Below are positions 35,345 to 44,047 of a stretch of 64,000 bases of DNA, piece by piece. Position numbers and translations under genes: made by a program. This stretch comes from Clostridiales bacterium. Lineage in GTDB: Bacteria; Bacillota; Clostridia; Lachnospirales; Lachnospiraceae. Under the pieces are notes generated by a model. The model saw only the letters and a list, made by a program, of their open reading frames with translations, searched no databases and had not been told where the DNA came from. The DNA is taken from assembly GCA_012839295.1 (NCBI GenBank), contig DUNO01000001.1, positions 62,001-126,000 of the forward strand. Reading direction: 5' to 3'. How positions within the stretch are numbered: the stretch's first letter is position 1; each line of letters begins with the position of its first letter.

Positions 35345-35977
35345 ATGATAGGCTTTAAGAAGGTAGGTTCCTGTCAGCGGCTTTTACTTTTTGTATGTTT
35401 GTTCTTATTTTTACTTTTTATCATATACGTTAGCATTCATTTTAGTCTACAAAGTCGGGAAGCCGGTATGGCTGCATATCCGAAGGACTTTTTGGAAATG
35501 CGTTACATAAACCCATCCAAGGATAATGCCGGGGATAGCTTATTTGTTTACGCCAGCGGCCAAAATGCGAATGGATCCTTTCGTATCGCCTATTATCGTG
35601 ACTTTGATACATTTGAATTACAATACCCGTCCGGCGAGTGGGCAGCTATACAAACGGTATACAAAGACGCGGATTATGTCACGGGCGAAGGCATTTCCGT
35701 GGGTTCGGGCAAAAAAGATGTAGTGGCGGTTTACCAAAAATACGGACTCCAGGAGTATAATATCAGCAAAATAACTTCAATGAATTTGTGGTCGCTTGAC
35801 ATCGTTTTAAAGGGGATTGACCTGGCAGATACTTTCCTCTATGTAGACAATCATAATATTTTTGATGATTCTTATCAGGGTACAGATTATTGGGGCAGTC
35901 TTGAGGCTATTATCTTTATTTTGGATCAGGACGATGTGGTCGTCAAAATCGTGAGGGTTGCCCCTACCTCCGGTTAA
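35345..35977 (+). CDS. Single-pass membrane protein of unknown function
   Basis: About 210 residues from the ATG at 35345, which follows GGGGAGGTG; the upstream frame from 35309 is not needed. One transmembrane helix (about 13-36) is followed by an external domain of about 170 residues with no family I recognise. The outer part is rich in Asp, Tyr and Ser, with no cysteine pairs. It stands alone after the TetR operon and before a terminator. Confidence 0.65.
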   Translation: MIGFKKVGSCQRLLLFVCLFLFLLFIIYVSIHFSLQSREAGMAAYPKDFLEMRYINPSKDNAGDSLFVYASGQNANGSFRIAYYRDFDTFELQYPSGEWAAIQTVYKDADYVTGEGISVGSGKKDVVAVYQKYGLQEYNISKITSMNLWSLDIVLKGIDLADTFLYVDNHNIFDDSYQGTDYWGSLEAIIFILDQDDVVVKIVRVAPTSG

Positions 35978-35987
35978 AACCAGTCTG

Positions 35988-36026
35988 TTAAAAGGGGGAA
36001 GTCTTGGATAAGACGCCCCCTTTTCC
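35988..36026. terminator. Bidirectional terminator
   Basis: AAAAGGGGG and CCCCCTTTT are the outer arms, with TCTT/AAGA pairing inside. It lies between the membrane protein gene and the converging metal transporter operon. Confidence 0.82.
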
Positions 36027-36035
36027 ACAACTATA

Positions 36036-37163
36036 TTAATCTGAAAACAATGCTTCATACTCGGCCACACTTAATATGCGTCCTTTGTCTGTCATTTTAA
36101 TGACATCATTTTCAATGATTATATTTCCCTCCTTTAACAGGGCTTTCACAATTTTATCCGTTAAGCCCATATCCCAATGCAAATGGTCTGCCAATGTATG
36201 GACGCCGGCTTCCTGGATTTCCGCTTCACTTCCTTCGTGGTTATATAAATGGAATAGAAGCGTCTTCTTGCTGAAATCTATTTTCTGTCTGCTTCGCCTT
36301 CTCAAAGAACTTATTAATCCTCTGTGAGGAGCTGTTATAAATACGGTTAAGAAAACAAGTCCGGTTATAACTGCCATGCTTCCTGAGATTGAGACATCAA
36401 ATAAAACCGCCAGATAAAATCCCAAAATCCCATTGACAGCACCGATTATTCCACTGAGAACAAGCATATGCTTTAGATTATCTGTCAGCAGATAAGCAGT
36501 AACAGGAGGGCCGATCATAAAAGCAACTACCAATACGGAACCGACTGCCTCAAAAGCTCCTACTGTTGTAACGGAGACAAGCATCATCAGGCTGTAATGG
36601 ATCAGGGAAGGAGAAATTCCGACCACAGCAGCTAACACGGGATCGAAGGTTACTAGTTTCAGCTCTTTAAAAAAGGTTATAATAAAGGCCAGGTTAATGA
36701 TGAGTAAAGCCATTGTACTGTAAATTGCCTTAGCACCAATGTCATAACCGAATAAGACCATACGGTTAAAGGGAACAAAGGCAAGTTCTCCCAGCAGGAC
36801 GGAATCCGTATCCAGATGGACAGAGCCGGCATATTTTGTAATCAATATAATCGCTATGGAGAATAAGAGGGGAAATACAATACCAATGGCAGCATCTTCC
36901 GAAAGCAGCTTTGTACGGTTCATGGTTTCCGTAAGCCATACCGTTGCAAGACCTGTCAGGGCTGCCCCTACAATAAGGAGAGGAGAGGATAAATCATGGG
37001 TCAGGAAAAATGCAAGCACGATTCCCAGCAAAATAGTGTGGGTAATGGAATCGGACATCATGGACATTTTCCTTAAGACCAGAAAAACTCCGGGGAGTGA
37101 GCAGGCTACCGCTACGATTACTGCAACCAACTGGATTTCAAACTGTGGGGACATTTCCATCAC
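36036..37163 (-). CDS. Manganese/iron-type ABC permease with C-terminal winged-helix domain
   Basis: 375 residues. The first about 280 form the ABC-3 permease with about eight helices and the conserved GVFLVLRKMSMMSDSITHTI and VALLVSPAATA-like region (GSVLVVAFMIGPPVTAYLL). After the last helix come about 90 cytoplasmic residues: HLYNHEGSEAEIQEAGVHTL, LADHLHWDMGLTDKIVKALL and IKMTDKGRIL, which look like a DtxR/MarR-type winged helix. This extension is known in TroD/MntD-like permeases of some Firmicutes. It overlaps the preceding permease gene by 26 bases. Confidence 0.88.
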   Translation of the reverse strand: MMEMSPQFEIQLVAVIVAVACSLPGVFLVLRKMSMMSDSITHTILLGIVLAFFLTHDLSSPLLIVGAALTGLATVWLTETMNRTKLLSEDAAIGIVFPLLFSIAIILITKYAGSVHLDTDSVLLGELAFVPFNRMVLFGYDIGAKAIYSTMALLIINLAFIITFFKELKLVTFDPVLAAVVGISPSLIHYSLMMLVSVTTVGAFEAVGSVLVVAFMIGPPVTAYLLTDNLKHMLVLSGIIGAVNGILGFYLAVLFDVSISGSMAVITGLVFLTVFITAPHRGLISSLRRRSRQKIDFSKKTLLFHLYNHEGSEAEIQEAGVHTLADHLHWDMGLTDKIVKALLKEGNIIIENDVIKMTDKGRILSVAEYEALFSD

Positions 37164-38061
37164 CTCCCTGATCTCTTAAAAACAGTTTCAAATTCTTCCG
37201 GTGTATCACTTTTTGTAGGATGCCTCTTCCGGGTGCGAAGAGAACACTGAATATAACAATACCACTGATGAAAACTACGATGGCCGGCCCGGTAGGCAGC
37301 TTTGCCATAAGGGAGCTTGCCGCCGTACCGAAGATTCCGGATATTGCTCCAAAGAGGGCAGAAAGTACAACCATAACCCAAAACCTATTGGTCCATTGCC
37401 TTGCTGCAACGGCCGGTGCAATCAGCATGGCACTCATGAGAATAACACCTACGGTCTGCAAACCCGTAATAATTGCCATAACGATCATGAAAGACAATAA
37501 GAGGTTTAATCTATGTGCCGGGAAACCAAGGCTTTTTGCATACTCATCATCAAAGATATAGAGCTTAAATTCCTTCCAGAATAACAGGATAAAAACAAGC
37601 AGTATGACACCGCAGATTACCATAAAATAGACATCCCTTTGCAGCAGAGTAGATGCCTGCCCAAAGATAAAACGTTTTAAGCCTGCCTGATTGGAATTAG
37701 GTATTTTCTGTACATAGGTTAAAAGCACCAGCCCCAGGCCGAAGAATACTGACATTACCAGGGCCAGGGCGCTGTCAAATTTGATCCGGGTATGCTTTAC
37801 GATGTTGATTATGAAATAAGTGGCGATTAACCCGGAAATCAATGCACCAAGCAGAAGGATCTCCGTATCCTTGGAACCGGTCAGTATAAATGCCATAACA
37901 ACACCGGGCAATGCCGCATGGGATACGCCGTCCCCTAATAAGCTTTGTTTACGCAGCACCGCAAAGCTTCCTAAAACTCCGCTGATTAAGCCCAGAATAG
38001 CGGAACCTAACGCCACTGTTTGAAAGGTATAGTCCTTGAACAGATAAATAAGTGCTTCCAT
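37138..38061 (-). CDS. Manganese/iron-type ABC permease
   Basis: 307 residues with eight or so transmembrane helices of the ABC-3 family. The conserved cytoplasmic loop is AVLRKQSLLGDGVSHAALPG and the later GVILMSAMLIAPAVAAR. It forms a heterodimeric channel with the permease encoded downstream. AAGGGGG precedes the ATG. Together with the ATPase and binding lipoprotein it makes a TroABCD/MntABCD-type importer for Mn2+, Fe2+ or Zn2+. The neighbouring DtxR-family regulator favours manganese or iron. Confidence 0.9.
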   Translation of the reverse strand: MEALIYLFKDYTFQTVALGSAILGLISGVLGSFAVLRKQSLLGDGVSHAALPGVVMAFILTGSKDTEILLLGALISGLIATYFIINIVKHTRIKFDSALALVMSVFFGLGLVLLTYVQKIPNSNQAGLKRFIFGQASTLLQRDVYFMVICGVILLVFILLFWKEFKLYIFDDEYAKSLGFPAHRLNLLLSFMIVMAIITGLQTVGVILMSAMLIAPAVAARQWTNRFWVMVVLSALFGAISGIFGTAASSLMAKLPTGPAIVVFISGIVIFSVLFAPGRGILQKVIHRKNLKLFLRDQGGDGNVPTV

Positions 38062-38076
38062 GAAAACACCCCCTTC

Positions 38077-38835
38077 CTAAACCGCACTTTTTAATAAATT
38101 ACCTGTGCTGCGGTATGCCTTTTTCAGGTTTTGCTCATGAAAAACCTCTTCTACGGGACCGCTGGCAATTACCTTGATATTAATCAGGGTAACCCAGTCA
38201 AAATAATCAGGCACTGTCTGCAAATCATGGTGTACAACCACTACGGTCTTACCGGATTCCTTTAACTCCTTTAACAATACAACAATTGCCTTTTCCGTCT
38301 GGATGTCAACGCCCTTAAAGGGTTCATCCATAAAATAAATATCAGCTGTCTGCATTAAGGCTCTTGCCAAAAAGACTCTTTGCTGCTGGCCGCCGGATAA
38401 CTGGCTGATCTGCCGGCCGGCATATTCTGTCATGCCAACCTTTTGTAAGCATTCCATAGCAGCCTCCTTATCCTTTTTGCCTGGGCGCTTAATGAGGCCC
38501 AGCCTTCCGTAGCAGCCCATAAGCACGATGTCCAGCACAGTTGCGGGGAAATCCCAATCCACACTTCCGCTTTGGGGAACGTAAGCAACTTTATTCTTTA
38601 ACTTCCGAAGGCTGTTGTCCGTTTCATGAAAAAAACGGACAGTTCCCGAAACTGGGACTAAAAGTCCAAGCATGGCTTTCAGCAAGGTAGTCTTGCCGGC
38701 CCCGTTAGGTCCTATGACTGCCATTAGCTTACCCTGCGGGATATCTAAATCAATATCCCACAGTACAGGCTTTGCATCATAAGCAACGGTTAGATCCTCA
38801 ATTTGAACGGCGTAATTTGATTCATATAATTCCAT
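38077..38835 (-). CDS. Metal ABC importer ATP-binding protein (MntB/TroB-like)
   Basis: 252 residues. Walker A GPNGAGKTT, signature [14 protein letters not shown], Walker B IYFMDEPFKGVD and switch His in VVHHDL. The FMDEPFKGVD form is characteristic of the Mn/Zn/Fe chelate importers. AGGAGGTG lies ahead of the ATG at optimal spacing. It hydrolyses ATP at the cytoplasmic face to drive the two permeases. Confidence 0.93.
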   Translation of the reverse strand: MELYESNYAVQIEDLTVAYDAKPVLWDIDLDIPQGKLMAVIGPNGAGKTTLLKAMLGLLVPVSGTVRFFHETDNSLRKLKNKVAYVPQSGSVDWDFPATVLDIVLMGCYGRLGLIKRPGKKDKEAAMECLQKVGMTEYAGRQISQLSGGQQQRVFLARALMQTADIYFMDEPFKGVDIQTEKAIVVLLKELKESGKTVVVVHHDLQTVPDYFDWVTLINIKVIASGPVEEVFHEQNLKKAYRSTGNLLKSAV

Positions 38836-38863
38836 ACAAACACCTCCTTTTTCTGGAGAACAA

Positions 38864-39796
38864 TTATTTTAAAGCTCCAACAATTGTATCGATATTGGAT
38901 TTCACGGTCAGAATGTAAGTCCCGGCACCGGAATCCGCCCCACCCAGGGAATCAGAGTAAAGCTCTCCGCCGATGCTTACCTGAAAACCCTTTGCCTTTA
39001 CGGCCGCCTGCAAAGCCTCTATGGTTTTGGGCGGCACGGAGGATTCAACGAAAATAGCCTTTATTTTGCGTTCCGTAATAAAATCAGCCAGGTTGCTTAC
39101 ATCAGCAGTGCCGGCCTCCGCATCGGTGCTGATGCCCTGCAAGCCCCTTACTTCAAAGCCGTAGGCTCTGCCGAAATAGTTAAAGGCATCATGTGCTGTA
39201 ATTAAAACCCGCTGTTCCTGGGGAACCTCTGAAACTTTATCCTTGATGTATGTATCCAAAGCGTCTAACTCAGTCAGGTATGCCTTAAGATTATTGGCAT
39301 AATCCGTTGAATGCGCAGAATCTGCTTCCGATAATTTATCGGCCACGAGCTGGGCAGCATCTTTCCAAAGGGAAACATCAAACCAGATATGAGGGTCATG
39401 TGTGGAGGAATCGCCCTCCCAGGATAATAAATCTTCCTCATTCAGCCCTTCCTCGATGCATATAACGGTGCTCCCCCGGTCTGTGAGAGATTCAAAAATT
39501 TCTCCCATTTTACCCTCCAGATGCAGACCGTTGTACACTACGACGTCAGCTTCCTGCATCAGTGTAACATCTCCGGCACTTGCCTGGTAAAGATGGGGAT
39601 CAATACCCGGGCCCATGAGACCGTTCACCGTAACATGCCCACCGCCTATGACCTTTGACAGGTCGGCCAGCATGGTAGTAGTTGCCACAAGGTTTAAGGT
39701 ATCCTTTTCCTTTGTTTGTTCTGCCCTTTGGCATCCCGTTAATGCTAAGGCTGCAATAAGAATCAGGCTAAAAAAGATTTTAAAATTTCGACTCAT
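38864..39796 (-). CDS. Metal-binding lipoprotein of the ABC importer (cluster A-I)
   Basis: 310 residues. Signal peptide with lipobox ALTGC (Cys about 21). The family metal ligands are in place: His in DPHLYQ near 67, His in DPHIWF near 133, His in TAHDAFNYFG near 200 and Asp near 280 in a SIGGELYSDSLG stretch. These PsaA/TroA/ZnuA proteins capture Mn2+ or Zn2+ outside the membrane. There is no His-rich loop between the first two ligands, which speaks for manganese rather than zinc. It is the first transporter gene after the regulator. Confidence 0.92.
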   Translation of the reverse strand: MSRNFKIFFSLILIAALALTGCQRAEQTKEKDTLNLVATTTMLADLSKVIGGGHVTVNGLMGPGIDPHLYQASAGDVTLMQEADVVVYNGLHLEGKMGEIFESLTDRGSTVICIEEGLNEEDLLSWEGDSSTHDPHIWFDVSLWKDAAQLVADKLSEADSAHSTDYANNLKAYLTELDALDTYIKDKVSEVPQEQRVLITAHDAFNYFGRAYGFEVRGLQGISTDAEAGTADVSNLADFITERKIKAIFVESSVPPKTIEALQAAVKAKGFQVSIGGELYSDSLGGADSGAGTYILTVKSNIDTIVGALK

Positions 39797-39835
39797 AAAT
39801 AGTCCTCCATTCTTTTAAAAATTAAAGTTATAAGG

Positions 39836-40486
39836 TCATTTGGGTTCAGATACAAAAATCTGACAGGCAGCCTTGTAACTGATCTGAATTGTTTTTTCTT
39901 CCAGGGCCAGTGTAAAGGGACCTTCGTAGTCACCAACGCTGGTAACGGTGAACTGGGTGCCGATTTCGATTCCCTGGTTTTGCAGATAGTCCAGAAACTT
40001 TTTTTCTTCCAGAACTTTTTTTATTTTAGAGGTATCACCTGTTTTCAGATCGGCTAGAAGCATTAAGGTATCTTCGTTTGTTTGTCCGTCTGATTTCGGT
40101 ATTACACTGCCGTGGGGACAGTATTCCGGGTAGTTTAAGAAACGGTCAAGCCGGTCTGTAAGCCTGGAGGGGGATATGTGCTCTAATAGCTCTGCATCTT
40201 CGTGTGCTTCACTCCAGGTATATCCCAGGTGCCTGATAAGAAACACTTCCCATAGACGATGCCCGCGTAATAGTGAAATAGCAATCCTTAGTCCGTCCGG
40301 TGTGAGCTGGGAGCCTTTATAGGGTTCAATGACCAGCAGCCCTTCCTGGCTTAATTTGTTCAACATTTCAGAGACAGATGCCGGGGCTACCTCTAAGACC
40401 TGGGACATTTGTTTATTGCTGACCAGGTGATCCAAACCACCCAGTTTATACAGTTCTTTTAAATAATCTTCTTTGTTTGGTGTCAT
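39836..40486 (-). CDS. DtxR/MntR-family metal-dependent repressor
   Basis: 216 residues: an N-terminal winged helix (KEDYLKELYKLGG, NKQMSQVLEVAPASVSEMLN), the metal-binding dimerisation domain (GHRLWEVFLIRHLGYTWSEA followed by HEDAELLEHISP and the CPHG motif) and a C-terminal FeoA/SH3-like domain. It is the long type, as in IdeR and TroR. With Mn2+ or Fe2+ bound it should shut off the importer operon, of which it is the first gene. The dyad at 40503 overlaps its own transcript start. Confidence 0.92.
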   Translation of the reverse strand: MTPNKEDYLKELYKLGGLDHLVSNKQMSQVLEVAPASVSEMLNKLSQEGLLVIEPYKGSQLTPDGLRIAISLLRGHRLWEVFLIRHLGYTWSEAHEDAELLEHISPSRLTDRLDRFLNYPEYCPHGSVIPKSDGQTNEDTLMLLADLKTGDTSKIKKVLEEKKFLDYLQNQGIEIGTQFTVTSVGDYEGPFTLALEEKTIQISYKAACQIFVSEPK

Positions 40487-40502
40487 TACAGTACCTCCTA
40501 AT

Positions 40503-40556
40503 TTAGGTCAACCTAACTTTTATTATATTATACACCTAAATCAAGAGAAATGCAAG
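40503..40556 (-). promoter_or_regulatory. mntR-type promoter with DtxR-like operator
   Basis: On the minus strand TTGCAT and TATAAT (40527-40532) are 17 bases apart. Ten bases after the -10 lies the perfect dyad TTAGGT-TG-ACCTAA (40503-40516), a sequence of the DtxR/IdeR/MntR box type. Metal-bound repressor would block the whole operon from here. Confidence 0.8.
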
Positions 40557-41050
40557 TGATTATTATTATCATTTAAAAAATATTGTAAAACCGCAGCAGT
40601 TCCATAATTAGCCGACACTAAAAAAGTTTCACTAGACTAAATATATTAACTAAATAAAAAAATGTTACTGAAAGACATTGATAAATTATAATACAGATTC
40701 CCATTGGCCGTAAGGGTATTGGCTACGCTTCCGGATAATGAAGCAAATTGGATATTTTGTGCTGTAATACTTCACATAATTCTACCCTTTGGAAACTTGG
40801 CGCTTTGATATTAATTGAATGTAAGAACCGGAAAAAGAAAGCTGCGACAGGGTCAGAGCAAAACCATAACAAGAACGAGCTGATTTACTGTTTATGGGAT
40901 TGGTTATAAAGCCAGGGGCGGGGGGGATTAGGCGATAGAAGAAAGGAGCCTGACCTTGACAAAAAACAAAGTTGGATATAATATGAAACCAACCCGCAAA
41001 TTCAAACATGTCAGAGCGTTGGAAAACGGATCAAAGGTTAGGAGGCAGTG
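40557..41050. other. Intergenic region between divergent metal regulators
   Basis: About 490 AT-rich bases without a supported gene. The promoter of the Fur-family gene lies near the right end: TTGACA (40956-40961) with TATAAT (40977-40982) or the overlapping TAATAT, giving a 15- or 17-base spacer. The middle part (40600-40940) shows no convincing structure. Confidence 0.55.
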
Positions 41051-41467
41051 ATGCAGAGAATATATAGAACCAAGAGCAGGGAACGGATGTTGCAGTTTTT
41101 CCAAAATCATAAGGAAAAGATGGTCAGTGCCTCTGAAATACATGATTTTTTACAGGAAAAGGATGATAAAGTTAATCTTGCAACCATTTATCGGAACCTG
41201 GATAAGATGACGGAAGACGGTGTTTTAATTAAATACAAGGACAGCCAGGAAGATAAGGCAGTTTACCAATATGTGGGTGAGGATGAGAAGTGCCATGAGC
41301 ATTTGCATATGCAATGCATGAAATGCGGAAAAGTAATTCACCTGGAATGTAATTTTATGAAGGAGATATCGGAACATTTATTAGTACATCATCGGTTTAC
41401 ACTGCAATGTACAAAATCCATTCTGTACGGCATGTGTGGAGAATGTAGGGAAGAAGCGGCAGGATGA
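41051..41467 (+). CDS. Fur-family metal-responsive regulator
   Basis: About 138 residues from the ATG at 41051 (GGAGG seven bases upstream). The winged helix reads VSASEIHDFLQEKDDKVNLA and TIYRNLDKMTEDGVLIKY. The dimerisation part holds CHEHLHMQCMKCGKVIHLEC and a final CGEC, i.e. the structural zinc site CxxC...CxxC and the His-rich regulatory site. Length and motifs fit Zur or Fur rather than PerR. It points towards the zinc cluster and may share control of it with the second Fur-family gene at 45216. Confidence 0.88.
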   Translation: MQRIYRTKSRERMLQFFQNHKEKMVSASEIHDFLQEKDDKVNLATIYRNLDKMTEDGVLIKYKDSQEDKAVYQYVGEDEKCHEHLHMQCMKCGKVIHLECNFMKEISEHLLVHHRFTLQCTKSILYGMCGECREEAAG

Positions 41468-41483
41468 TACAGTGGAAAGTATA

Positions 41484-41541
41484 AAGGGTTCTGTCCCGGT
41501 TATAGGTCTAACCTCTAACCGGGACAGAACCCTTTATTTAA
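41484..41541. terminator. Long bidirectional terminator
   Basis: AAAGGGTTCTGTCCCGGTT and AACCGGGACAGAACCCTTT are perfectly complementary over 19 base pairs, with part of the loop pairing further. It stops the Fur gene and the converging zinc operon. Confidence 0.88.
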
Positions 41542-41569
41542 AAGAATCTTCCCAGGTCTTTAGATATCG

Positions 41570-42466
41570 TTAATAAAATGGATAGATATAACCCTCCACT
41601 TCTTTTGTAGGTGTGATTTTTGCCACAGAGATCTGGGGGTCATCGTATTTTTCACCATCATATTCATATTGTCCAATAAAGATGGTACCTTCGATTGTCA
41701 CCCAGGAACCGGCTTCTAATGCGGAAGCTTTATCATATTTACAGATTAACCCGGCAGGTGATAGATCAGCAGCACAGCATGACATCATAAGGCGGGCTAA
41801 TACAAATTCATCCTTTTGGAGTGATTCAGAATCATTAAAAATGTATCCCGTCATAATAATGGTATATCCGTTATACTCTTCTATGTTATCATATAGTACG
41901 GTAAGCCACATGCTGAAATTATCATTTGATACGGTAATTTTCTTATTCGCCGTATCAAGACCGGGCAGATTGGTTGTATACCCGTCTTCCTCTTCCAATA
42001 TACCGGTTTGTGTGTCGGAAAGAGAGGGGTCTATGGAGTCCATTGCTGCTGAATCCGAGGAAGAAAAATCATTCTCGGAATAAGAGGAGGAATCATCCGT
42101 AGGTCCGGTGATACTTTCCGCAGGAGCCACGTTTGGAACGCTGGATAAAGTATTCCCGCTGACATAATTGCCGGAAAGGTCGGAAATGCTCAGAGGGCTA
42201 TGGGGAAACGACAGTAATAAAATAGGGATCGCCAGTACATAGCAATGGGAAGAACGTATTTTGTATTGCGGGCGAAACAGCCTGCCAAGACCTGCTAAAG
42301 CCCAGATGCCCATGACGATCACTGTAAAATAAAGATAGGGTTCCATCCTGGGAGTGACATAGGAAAGATATTTTCCGCTTTTCACCAGATAAAGTATCAA
42401 TCCGCCAAACACGCAGTAGCAAAGAAACTCTAAAAAAACCTGAGGATTAAATGCTTTTGCCTGCAT
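41570..42466 (-). CDS. TIGR03943/DUF1980 family membrane protein (YcgQ-like)
   Basis: 298 residues. Three N-terminal transmembrane helices (about 8-28, 38-60, 72-90) are followed by an acidic Ser-rich linker and a C-terminal domain with the conserved FVLARLMMSCCAADLSPAGL segment. This CC-containing motif and the fold are typical of TIGR03943/COG3689 proteins, which regularly stand beside COG0701 permeases. Here such a permease is encoded just upstream. The pair is thought to move or handle a metal or small ligand; its true role is unsettled. Last gene of the minus-strand zinc unit. Confidence 0.88.
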   Translation of the reverse strand: MQAKAFNPQVFLEFLCYCVFGGLILYLVKSGKYLSYVTPRMEPYLYFTVIVMGIWALAGLGRLFRPQYKIRSSHCYVLAIPILLLSFPHSPLSISDLSGNYVSGNTLSSVPNVAPAESITGPTDDSSSYSENDFSSSDSAAMDSIDPSLSDTQTGILEEEDGYTTNLPGLDTANKKITVSNDNFSMWLTVLYDNIEEYNGYTIIMTGYIFNDSESLQKDEFVLARLMMSCCAADLSPAGLICKYDKASALEAGSWVTIEGTIFIGQYEYDGEKYDDPQISVAKITPTKEVEGYIYPFY

Positions 42467-42468
42467 AG

Positions 42469-44046
42469 TTATATTCCTCCTACTAACGGTAAATAAAAAA
42501 CTAAGGCAAAGCAGACAATAAATGTCACAATTAACAGCCTGCCAATAAATCGTTTTGAAAATCCGGAAGAGAGCATCATCACGTTTTTAATATCCATCAT
42601 CGGGCCAAACACCAAAAACCCCATAATTGCACTGGTGGGAAACTGTTTGGCTAAGCTTCGGGCAATCACGGCATCGGAGGAGGAGCAGAGGGAAAGAACA
42701 AAGGCCATCACCATCATAATCAAAATGGATACCACCAGTCCGGCACCGTCCTGGGCAGTTGTAAATATCTTGGTTCCAAAAAACTGAAAGATAGAAGCAA
42801 TGAATGTTCCTATCACCAAATATTTTCCGACATTAAAAAATTCTGCTTGGGAATGTCGTAAGAACAGACCCACTTTTCCTTTGAAGGTAGTGACTGATTC
42901 GGCAGCTTCATAACAGCCGCAGCTGCACATAAGCCTGTCGAGTACTCCCCCGGATAGTACCTGACCCTTCGGAGGCCAGGTTGCAACAGTAAGTCCGATG
43001 ATCAGGGAGGCTATGATTCCATAGCATACGCGCCCGGCCACGATCCTCATATTGCCGCCAAAAGCGTAATAAGTTGATAAAATGACTACCGGATTGATTA
43101 CCGGAGTAGCCGTCATAAAGGTAACAGCTACGGGAAGGGGAATCCCTTTCTTAACCAGACTCCTGAAGATGGGAATGGATGCACAGTCGCATACCGGAAG
43201 GCAGAAGCCACCGATAATTGCCACAAGCATCCCCGCCCCAAGAGATTTTGGGAACCGCCGTTCAATAGCACTTTGTGGAATAAAGACCTGAATGGCAGAG
43301 GAAAGCAATATACCGACCAGTAAAAACGGAATGGCCTGCAGGATGATCCCCAAAAATACATTGGTAAATGCGTTGACCGGGATTTGGAAATCCTCTAAAA
43401 CCGGTGCGGCAATAAAATACAGTGCAGCAAGCATACTTACCAATAGGAAAAAAAAGCTGACAGGGCGATCCCTCTCCTCGAGAAGCCGTTGGCATAGATC
43501 GTCGTAGTCTTTTATCTGATAGATATTAACGCCGGGGTTTATGCCTCTTATCAGGTGCCGAATTCGCTTGAAGATTTTTGCCGAAGCTATACCTCGTACA
43601 ACCACGAAATCACTGCTGGCAATCTGTTCAGGCAAGGCGGCACCCGTCCTGCCCAGCAGATTTTCTATGTTTGCAGCGTCCGCAAGATGTATTACTTTTT
43701 TTATTTTACACAGGGTGCGCAGTGAAGAATCTAAAAGCAATGACTGAAGCTGGGAAAATGGAATGACTCCATTCCATTCGATCCAGAGTTCATCAAGCTT
43801 ATGATTTTGCAGGATGCTTCGAATCTGTTCGATAACCAGTTTCGGCTGCTGTTCCAATACTTTTTTCGGAAAAGCAAGGTTATGGCAGTTGCTGTACTGG
43901 CTTTGAAATTCCTCTTCTCCGGCTTCGAACTGTATAACGAGTATACGGACATCCTTCCAGTCGCGCCTGTTCAGAAGGATATTCAGTAAGGAGGTTTTTC
44001 CGGCATCCAGAAATCCGGTGACAACATAAACGGGCAATGTGTTCAT
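42469..44046 (-). CDS. Fusion of COG0523-like GTPase domain and COG0701 permease
   Basis: About 525 residues from the ATG at 44046, two bases after the GTPase stop. Residues 1-190 resemble a CobW/COG0523 (G3E) GTPase: Walker A GFLDAGKTS at 11-19 and the strand order of the family. The metal motif CxCC is absent (one Cys in SNCHNL) and the NKxD base-recognition motif is replaced by VVRG. Residues about 195-525 form a COG0701/DUF318 permease with about eight helices, the signature CLPVCDCASIPIFRSL, and CSCGCYEA in a cytoplasmic loop. The fusion couples a degenerate metallochaperone domain to a membrane pore. A role in zinc handling follows from its neighbours only. Confidence 0.85.
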   Translation of the reverse strand: MNTLPVYVVTGFLDAGKTSLLNILLNRRDWKDVRILVIQFEAGEEEFQSQYSNCHNLAFPKKVLEQQPKLVIEQIRSILQNHKLDELWIEWNGVIPFSQLQSLLLDSSLRTLCKIKKVIHLADAANIENLLGRTGAALPEQIASSDFVVVRGIASAKIFKRIRHLIRGINPGVNIYQIKDYDDLCQRLLEERDRPVSFFFLLVSMLAALYFIAAPVLEDFQIPVNAFTNVFLGIILQAIPFLLVGILLSSAIQVFIPQSAIERRFPKSLGAGMLVAIIGGFCLPVCDCASIPIFRSLVKKGIPLPVAVTFMTATPVINPVVILSTYYAFGGNMRIVAGRVCYGIIASLIIGLTVATWPPKGQVLSGGVLDRLMCSCGCYEAAESVTTFKGKVGLFLRHSQAEFFNVGKYLVIGTFIASIFQFFGTKIFTTAQDGAGLVVSILIMMVMAFVLSLCSSSDAVIARSLAKQFPTSAIMGFLVFGPMMDIKNVMMLSSGFSKRFIGRLLIVTFIVCFALVFYLPLVGGI

Positions 44047-44047
44047 A

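Noticed and set aside
41613-42083. 156-codon plus-strand ORF opposite the TIGR03943 gene
   Set aside because: Antisense shadow of a gene with conserved motifs and a clear ribosome binding site.
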